Shown here one piece after another: positions 4,539 through 5,163 of a DNA stretch of 5,163 bases (its first letter is position 1; each line of letters begins with the position of its first letter). The translations under genes and the position numbers were made by a program. A model generated the notes under the pieces. That model was not told the origin of the DNA. It worked only from the letters and a program-made list of their open reading frames with translations, and ran no database searches. The stretch is from Acidobacteriota bacterium. Its GTDB lineage: Bacteria > Acidobacteriota > Terriglobia > Terriglobales > Acidobacteriaceae. The stretch spans positions 1 to 5,163 of the forward strand of contig QHZX01000262.1 of the NCBI GenBank assembly GCA_003224835.1, given 5' to 3'.

Positions 4539-4565
4539 GGCATGGCTAAAGCCATGCCCTGATAC
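4539..4565 (+). repeat. GGCATGGCT palindromic element with CTGATACAA tail
   Basis: GGCATGGCT (4539-4547) pairs perfectly with AGCCATGCC (4550-4558) around a 2-nt loop, followed by CTGATACAAC. On the minus strand the hairpin is followed 8 nt later by TTTTTT (4525-4530). It lies 39 bp beyond the stop of the minus-strand gene ending at 4604, so it may double as a terminator, though the gap before the T-run is too long for a classic one. Confidence 0.65.
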
Positions 4566-4603
4566 AACCGTAACTAACATATAGCCTGGTCGAAGCCGCA
4601 GCA

Positions 4604-5163
4604 TCAAACCGCGACCAGCTTTCCTAAGCGACTGTTGCAACTGTGGGCGGCGTCAATAAAGAGTTGCGCTTCGTCGATCAGATACCGAGCTGACTCTTCG
4701 GTGTAGCCGCGGCCTGATTTCTCGTGCGCGGAAAACAAATATCCCGCAAATTTGCCGCCGGCGAATGGATCAAAAAATAACTTCGTGTCGTAGTAGCGCT
4801 CACGAAACTCCGAGACGATCTGGTCAGGATCATCGCTCACATAAGGGTTCTCGGCCTTAACCAATGCTCTGGCGGCGTTCAACATCGACTGATAGGCAGA
4901 CGCGCCGGCCTGTTGCGGGTCGCCTTTCTCGAAAGCCAGCTGCGCTTCGAACAGTTCCCTTTCGGCTGCGGCCAAACCAAAATCGACGGGGGATACGACC
5001 TCGCCGGCGCACTCGCCGTCGCCCATATCACCTAACGTGTATTCGCGCACGTCCCCCCAATCACTAAAGAAGGAACGATCGCCGGCAGTCGGACGGGTTA
5101 GATCGTCGAGCAGGTTCTTCAGTGCGGCTTTTCCGGTGCGCTTAATGAAGTCCTTGAAGGTTT
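4604..5163 (-). CDS. C-terminal part of nitrite/sulfite-reductase-like protein with HEPN-like tail (partial)
   Basis: The minus-strand frame is open to the right edge, so the true start lies outside; 185 C-terminal residues are visible. The GTG at 5050 is internal, since the upstream codons continue the same protein (TFKDFIKRTGKAALKNLL...DRSFFSDWGD). The motif FFSDWGDVREYTLGDMGDGECAGEVV (about residues 31-56) is one I associate with the C-terminal region of long ferredoxin-type nitrite/sulfite reductases, which use siroheme and a 4Fe-4S cluster. The cofactor cysteine motifs would be upstream and are not seen. Residues about 63-180 are alpha-helical and HEPN-like: FGLAAAERELFEAQLAFEKG, ASAYQSMLNAARALVKAENP, FRERYYDTKLFFDPFAGGKFAGYLF, YLIDEAQLFIDAAH. 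An uncertain alternative is that the HEPN-like region dominates and the enzyme assignment is wrong. The coding call is firm; the enzyme name is moderate. Confidence 0.75.
   Translation of the reverse strand, partial: TFKDFIKRTGKAALKNLLDDLTRPTAGDRSFFSDWGDVREYTLGDMGDGECAGEVVSPVDFGLAAAERELFEAQLAFEKGDPQQAGASAYQSMLNAARALVKAENPYVSDDPDQIVSEFRERYYDTKLFFDPFAGGKFAGYLFSAHEKSGRGYTEESARYLIDEAQLFIDAAHSCNSRLGKLVAV

Noticed and set aside
1239..4565. Composite transposon with inverted flanking repeats carrying miaB
   Set aside because: No transposase, no terminal inverted repeats of insertion-sequence type and no target duplication is visible, and miaB is an ordinary chromosomal gene. The repeats look like dispersed intergenic elements.
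4218..4567. ORFs on both strands over the second repeat cluster (4218-4526 plus, 4295-4567 minus)
   Set aside because: Their peptides contain repeated RFSDEESA or SSLKRFG phrases produced by the DNA repeats at 4354 and 4483, so they are repeat read-through.
1..5163. tRNA, rRNA, phage or defence-system genes
   Set aside because: I looked for tRNA cloverleaf ends, rRNA motifs, integrase or toxin-antitoxin signatures and saw none.

Overview
The window looks like chromosomal DNA of an Acidobacteriota-type bacterium (Koribacter/Terriglobia-like). This rests on the protein sequences, the moderately GC-rich codon use, and intergenic DNA crowded with short palindromic and dispersed repeats of a style I associate with that group. 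It is an inference from recognition; no rRNA or other phylogenetic marker is present.

Layout. Positions 1-126 hold a strong GC-rich hairpin and perhaps the end of an upstream gene. Two minus-strand genes follow: a small four-helix DoxX-like membrane protein (127-501) and a small lipoprotein with a possible IPT/TIG-like fold (653-1045). Positions 1046-1744 contain no credible gene but hold a mosaic of at least four repeat types. A plus-strand cluster comes next: miaB (1745-3133), which encodes the enzyme that methylthiolates i6A37 in tRNA, then a 60-bp-period repeat that also forms an in-frame 40-codon ORF, then a bifunctional-nuclease-family (DUF151/BFN) gene (3243-3725). A CTAG-rich inverted repeat separates these from a small unknown gene (3838-4092). 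That gene runs head-on into an unknown minus-strand gene (4343 downwards), and their 3' ends appear to have been cut and joined near 4059-4065. A second repeat cluster (4354-4565) precedes the 3' end of a large minus-strand gene that enters from the right edge (4604-5163). That gene encodes the C-terminus of what I take to be a nitrite/sulfite-reductase-like protein carrying a helical, HEPN-like tail.

Function. miaB and the BFN gene are probably co-transcribed and are the only pair with an obvious shared context; the other genes look like independent units. No complete mobile element, CRISPR array, phage gene or defence system is visible. The most notable items are the apparent convergent-gene fusion near 4062, the chain of overlapping stop/start codons from miaB through the repeat-derived ORF into the BFN gene, the possible leaderless start of miaB, and the mosaic repeat families whose copies occur on both sides of the miaB block.
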